Below are positions 59,246-64,000 of a stretch of 64,000 nt of DNA, piece by piece. The notes under the pieces were generated by a model that was not told the origin of the DNA, made no database searches, and saw nothing but the letters and a program-made list of their open reading frames with translations. The first letter of the stretch is position 1, and each line of letters begins with the position of its first letter. This DNA is from Sepiola atlantica (lineage: Eukaryota; Mollusca; Cephalopoda; Sepiida; Sepiolidae). The stretch is from contig OY744521.1 in the NCBI GenBank assembly GCA_963556195.1, positions 129,562,788-129,626,787 on the forward strand, given 5' to 3'. The position numbers were made by a program, and so were the translations under genes.

Positions 59246-59380
59246 CCCCGTCTGACATATATTTTCTGTTTACGTTCTAACGTTACGCGAATCTAAATAA
59301 TCAAAAGAGAACTAGCGTTCGTACCGTTACTATTCAACAGTACAAGAATTCTTAGGTCTTATTACATACCTTTTGCCGTT

Positions 59381-59400
59381 CCTAACCCTAACCCTAAACC
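59381..59400. repeat. Short telomere-like CCCTAA run
   Basis: Two and a half (CCCTAA) units followed by AAACC. TTGCCGTTC occurs on both sides (59373-59381 and 59410-59418). Confidence 0.7.
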
Positions 59401-59419
59401 TATACCTGTTGCCGTTCAT

Positions 59420-60925
59420 CAAAAACTTGGCTTAGAAAACAACTCCACAGTCTATTTTATGACAATTTACCTGGCCGGAAAAATAATAGAAATGATAAAT
59501 GGTATATATTATAAGTTTGACTTCAATGAAATATATTATAAGTTTAACTTGTTTTCGTCGCCTGTATTCAAATTGATTTCAAGATTGCTACATGGCCGAT
59601 ATGAATAGAACAATAAAAAGTAGACTTAATGAAATCTATAATTTAAAACAAAGTATCCGACCTAATAAAGAAAGAGAAACAGGTGTCTGAAAAGTGAGAT
59701 GATCGAAAAGAAGAGAAAACATCTCCCGTTGTCTGCCCTTTATAAATCAGCAGAACGGCTCTAATGTGAACCAATTTAACCCGGTCTGTTATGCGAGAAG
59801 AATTGCGGATTTTCAACCCGTGATCAGAGTTGGATGACGATCAGGTTCGCCGAGGGAAACAATGATTGCATTCGGGAAATTAAACAAACCAAAAACTAGA
59901 AACTAAAAAAAAAAAAAAAAACTGATACCAGAAACTAAAAGCATGATGTCAATGTAAGTGATGTTGATTAATATGAATAATGTCGGTACATGATGCGCAC
60001 AATTGTAAAGAAAATAGTTTCAGTTTTTTTTTTATAGATTCCTTTCTTTATTTTCCATATAATTTGTATTTCATTCTTTCAATGTCTTCAATGTGTTCTT
60101 ATTATTTTTTCCTCTCGTTTTTCTCTCTTTTTTTTCTTTCTTTCTTTGTCTCTTTCTTTTCTTTGTTTCTTTTTTCCAACGCATCTCACACTTTCTACTT
60201 TTCATTCCATTCATTCTTTCTTTAATTCACAGTGTCTTACTCCACAAACAGTGTCGTATTGTCCCTCCCACCGGACGTAATGAACAACAGATGATTAACT
60301 TGTCGCGCCAAACTTCAGATTGTCAGACATGGATGCGACACTATCATTACACTCCTTCCACAATCGCCATTGTTGATTACCCAACATGGCAACATCGCCA
60401 TCTGCCCCCTACCCCCCTGGGCATCGTCATTTACTACCCAAATGACCTCCGTGCCAGCAGCCGGCCGTCCCCAACTTGGATCAGGGTCAATGCAACTAAT
60501 CAACTCGGCATTCAACAGATTTAGTACTGATCTGGTTCGTTTCGTTAATTTTAGATTCCAACGACGGATTAGCCGAATCTAATTTGTCTGCAAGGCGGTA
60601 GATAGATTTGGCAAAGTTTTAAGGCTTGCGCATTAAAATCTCAAACATCCTGAAAGGTTAAATAAGTTTGAAAACTTTAGGTGTTGACAATCGCTATGCA
60701 ATAACACAAGAAAGCAGAATAAAACAAATAAAACATATTTCAGGTAAATAACTATTCTTTTCTGGTTAACATCTGAGTCTAATTTATTGAGATATTGAAT
60801 TAGAAAGGAAGGGTTGAATAGGACTTGTCTGAAAAAATGCCGAGGAGTCTATCTATCTTGACAGTAAAGTTGCTAAGGACAATTGAACCGAATACGAATC
60901 AGCAAATCATGGGTTGGATTAGATA
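59420..60925. other. Intergenic stretch, no gene assigned
   Basis: 60110-60240 is T/C-rich. 60240-60590 is GC-richer, with open frames on both strands (longest 143 codons, of which the first third is pyrimidine-tract translation). I recognise no protein there. Confidence 0.4.
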
Positions 60926-60929
60926 AGGT

Positions 60930-61395
60930 GAATGCAATATCGAAATCAAATCTTCCTCGCAACGTAAAACGTGACTCTTTTAAAGCCATCGCTCCATCAG
61001 TTTTTGTATATGGAAGCAGCAGCTGGAAGTTTTACCAAACTATTAGATAATACATTTTACGGTATGTACACCAAGATGCTAAGAACTTATCCAAACTGGA
61101 GGCAGAACCCCTACGGAGGAGCAACTTTTTAGACACCTTCTTAAATGCCTTTACCAGATAAAAAACAGATTTGCTGGTCACTGCTAAGGAGAAAATCATC
61201 GCTGATGTTTTTTTGTGGATGCCAACACATGGATGTTCAACAGAGATCACATGATACCTTATAAAGAGTTAACTTCGGTTATGGAGGATAGTGCGAGATC
61301 ATGTGAGAGAGTAAAGAAGATCAGTGACATTAGCACAACTAGATGCTAAAGATGAGACCGGTTCAACAATATAAAAGATTTATCAAAAGGCTTTG
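60930..61395 (+). pseudogene. Non-LTR LINE, C-terminal ORF remnant
   Basis: Pieces in three frames: KSNLPRNVKRDSFKAIAPSV with FVYGSSSWKF (60950-61035), TPTEEQLFRHLLKCLYQIKN (61110-61165) and RFAGHC (61170-61185). EKIIADVFLWMPTHGCSTE follows (61190-61250), then KELTSVMEDSARSCERVKKI (61265-61325). This matches the WKSNL...K..FF.A...S.LLYG...W ... PT..QLYG.LPPI...I..RR.RHAGHCWRSKDELISDVLLW.PTHG ending of a widespread invertebrate and fish LINE. The sub-clade is not assigned. Frameshifts make it non-functional. Confidence 0.7.
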
Positions 61396-61399
61396 CCAA

Positions 61400-63385
61400 A
61401 CAATGCTGGGTAAGATTTCTTTTCATGTAAACTGAGAGAGTTGTGTCTTTCCCATTTCTGACGCTCACGTCACAAATGCTCGTTAGGACGAAGTTCAATT
61501 GTTTGCATTTACCACCGCGTTTCAGTCTTAATTTACAATTATAGCAAAAATATTTTTAGCTGAAAGTTAAGTACCCGCTATTAAAATTGTTATTACGATC
61601 CAATAATAAGAATAGCTGTTCTAAATACGTTTTTAATAAATCTGACACCATAAGAAAGAAGCGAGATCTTGCAAATGTTCGCTTGAGCGTGAACTTTAGT
61701 ATTTCAAATATTTTCGACCAATTTAAATCAAATGATTACAATTAAAGAAGTCCCTTCTCAGTATTAGTCATGTGACATTATTAGGATGGGACGAGAATTA
61801 AAAACCTTGACGTCGGATGACGGATTTAATGTCAAAACAAAAAAGCAAAAGAATAAATATTTATTTGTAAGAGAAATGACAAAGCAGAAACATTTCTTTT
61901 ATCCGTGACGTCAGTAGATAAAAAAACAATAAACAAGAGAATTTTATTGTCCTGAAAGCTTTTGTTGGAAATTGGACCTTAAACATTGACGACCGAACTG
62001 ACATTAAATGACGTAAATAAATCTTTTTTAACAGGTTTACTATGGTGTCCGGGAAGAGAGTCAGAGAGACAAGCAGACTAGTCGAGATGTGAGAGGTCAC
62101 GTATTAATCCGGGGAATATTTGTTGATTTGTGAAATGAATCGGCAAGAAATAAACTAGCTTTATTTTTTATGTAACAAAACTCGTTGTCTTGTTGTCTCT
62201 GTCAATGGAAATAACTCATACTCAGGAAAAAATGAAAAGGTGATTAGATTACTTACTTTTCATCGGCTTCTTTGGATTTATAGGACAAACAATATAATAT
62301 GAAATTGGTCTCAATCGTGTTGCAGACATACTTGTAGCGTGTTTTGTGGAAATACACAACAACATTATAAAAATACAAATGATCAAACAACAAGTTAAAT
62401 ACAAAAAACGAGGTTGTAAACGTAACAAATATTTGTATTTAGAGAATGAAAACGTTGAAGGTGTTTTGTGTTCGTGTGTACGAGTTGATTGCGTTGATAT
62501 AAAAACATTGGTTTGTGTAGAAACTGCCTCTCACGCTTGTCTCATGTAAGTGAAAGTTTGTTAGATGGACAGATGTATGTACATGTGTTTAATTTTAAGA
62601 GTAGTAGATGATACTGATCGTTGTTGTCGTCGTTATTGTTCGCGTGTGTAGCGAATTCTGGTTGATATTAGGGCGACGTGAATCTGCTGGCGGGAAATAA
62701 GTGTTTTGCTTTAATGTGGAGATTCGGCACGTAATTTTGTGTCCGTTTGCAATGTTGCTTAGATGATGGCGATGATGCGGCTCGTAGTAGTTGTTGCTTG
62801 TCGATGTTGACGACGTGCTGAAAACGTGAGCATGACAACATAGAGAAGCAATTTCTTGAGAGAGGCTTCTAGGATAAGATTAATTCCCTATGTGTTCGTT
62901 GGCGGGAATGTTATGTTTAACTCCAGTGTAAAAGCTGGATGTCTTTTTGGCGATCTGCTGTAGCATGAGGATCTTATTACCCCAACTAGATTCCGATTTG
63001 AGGTTACAGATGGGCCAATTTCTTGGCAAGAATATAAGCGGTTCACTTTGACTGGAGACAGGCTGCATCGAGACCTACCGGTGACGATCTGCTTAACTAT
63101 TAGTTTCTATTGACTCTTAATTGAAGTGCACATGGAAGGTTGTGGAATATTTTTTATTTGGCTCCTCACACGCTGACTGCCTACTGTTAGACATTTAGGT
63201 TGAGCATGCGTACTGTCGTTTTGTGTAAGTAATGGGGTTGATAACATCTTAAATTTGGCGGCGTATGTATGGCATAATTAGCATAGATGAAACAAAGATG
63301 AGACGCAGATAGGATTTAACATCGTTTAGTGGTGGAAATATTGTTGGGAGGATAATGAGTATCTTTCAATTTTCTTTCATTTTAT
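61400..63385. other. Intergenic stretch, no gene assigned
   Basis: The frame 62346-62549 (67 codons, Cys-rich C-terminus) runs into a GTAAGTG at its end, which would serve as a splice donor. Nothing else supports an exon. A minus-strand frame at 62880-63068 is unrecognised. Confidence 0.35.
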
Positions 63386-63402
63386 TGAGATGGCGAATGC
63401 TA

Positions 63403-63772
<370 letters not shown>

Positions 63773-64000
63773 CACCACAACCAATATATTCCAAAATATT
63801 GTTGCATATTACTTACCCCTGAAGTCCCTAGGTGCGATGGGTTATACGGTATGATTGGCGGGGAATGACGACTTTAGAATCAGCTACTGACCCATATGTT
63901 AAATGGATATTTGATTCGTGAGTTTAATGGTCTGACAAAGGAACTACTTTAAAATATATCTATTTGCAGTCAATACTTTAATGAGCTTAGATGCCATATA
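63773..64000. other. Window end, nothing recognised
   Basis: No feature identified. Confidence 0.4.

Noticed and set aside
60093..60524. 143-codon plus-strand frame as a host gene
   Set aside because: The first third is a T/C tract translation. The rest has competing frames on both strands and no recognised domain or splice context.

Overview
This is a eukaryotic, strongly AT-rich, non-coding genomic window. No host protein-coding gene could be supported. It is built from very long (TA)n, (TAA)n, (TAC)n, (TATC)n, (CT)n and other microsatellites together with decayed mobile elements. The mix suggests a mollusc, most likely a cephalopod. It comprises (TA)n tracts of 40 to 100 bp every few kilobases, restriction-like-endonuclease (RLE) non-LTR elements with (ATA)n tails, Penelope-like elements and hammerhead ribozymes. 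This taxonomic guess is inference from recalled family resemblance, not a search.

Layout. 1-9 kb: decayed Penelope-like reverse transcriptase (RT) code near 340-800, many TA tracts, a degenerate hammerhead near 6.0 kb and a pair of about 260 bp inverted repeats (6.54-6.79 and 8.65-8.91 kb). 9.5-11.7 kb: 3' ends of an RLE-type LINE with (ATA)n tails, then a minus-strand LINE C-terminus. 14.2 kb: a GC-rich LINE/SINE-like 3' tail. 16.1-17.6 kb: a minisatellite of about 21 units of about 73 bp, most of which can form a hairpin. 19.28 kb: an intact minimal hammerhead ribozyme motif. 21 kb: LINE C-terminus. 23.4-27.05 kb: a head-to-tail pile of RLE-LINE coding scraps, 3' UTRs and (ATA)n tails. 29.05-30.1 kb: 3' part of a Penelope-like element with a GIY-YIG remnant. 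31.7-32.7 kb: inverted-repeat element. 32.84-32.95 kb: a second, larger hammerhead motif. 33.2-34.5 kb: minus-strand RLE-LINE RT with a YIDD box. 34.9-35.3 kb: LINE C-terminus. 35.5 and 36.6 kb: two foldback elements. 37.0-38.8 kb: minus-strand RT remnant of another family. 43.3 kb: 5S-rRNA-like sequence inside an inverted repeat. 46.0-46.9 kb: RLE-LINE RT (minus). 46.9-47.2 kb: MITE with 22-bp perfect ends. 47.51-52.16 kb: a young, non-autonomous LTR retrotransposon with 1.13 kb LTRs. 54.4-55.3 and 59 kb: a LINE C-terminus and three copies of its 3' tail. 56.6 kb: 29-bp minisatellite. 58.1-58.5 kb: Ty3/gypsy RT remnant. 60.9-61.4 kb: another LINE C-terminus. 63.4-63.8 kb: compound triplet-repeat array.

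The most interesting signals are the hammerhead ribozyme motifs (one intact minimal copy on +, one extended copy on -, one degenerate copy), the complete LTR element lacking pol, the hairpin-rich minisatellite and the decayed 5S-like locus. Nearly every open reading frame over 60 codons is either a translated microsatellite or a fragment or antisense of a transposon.
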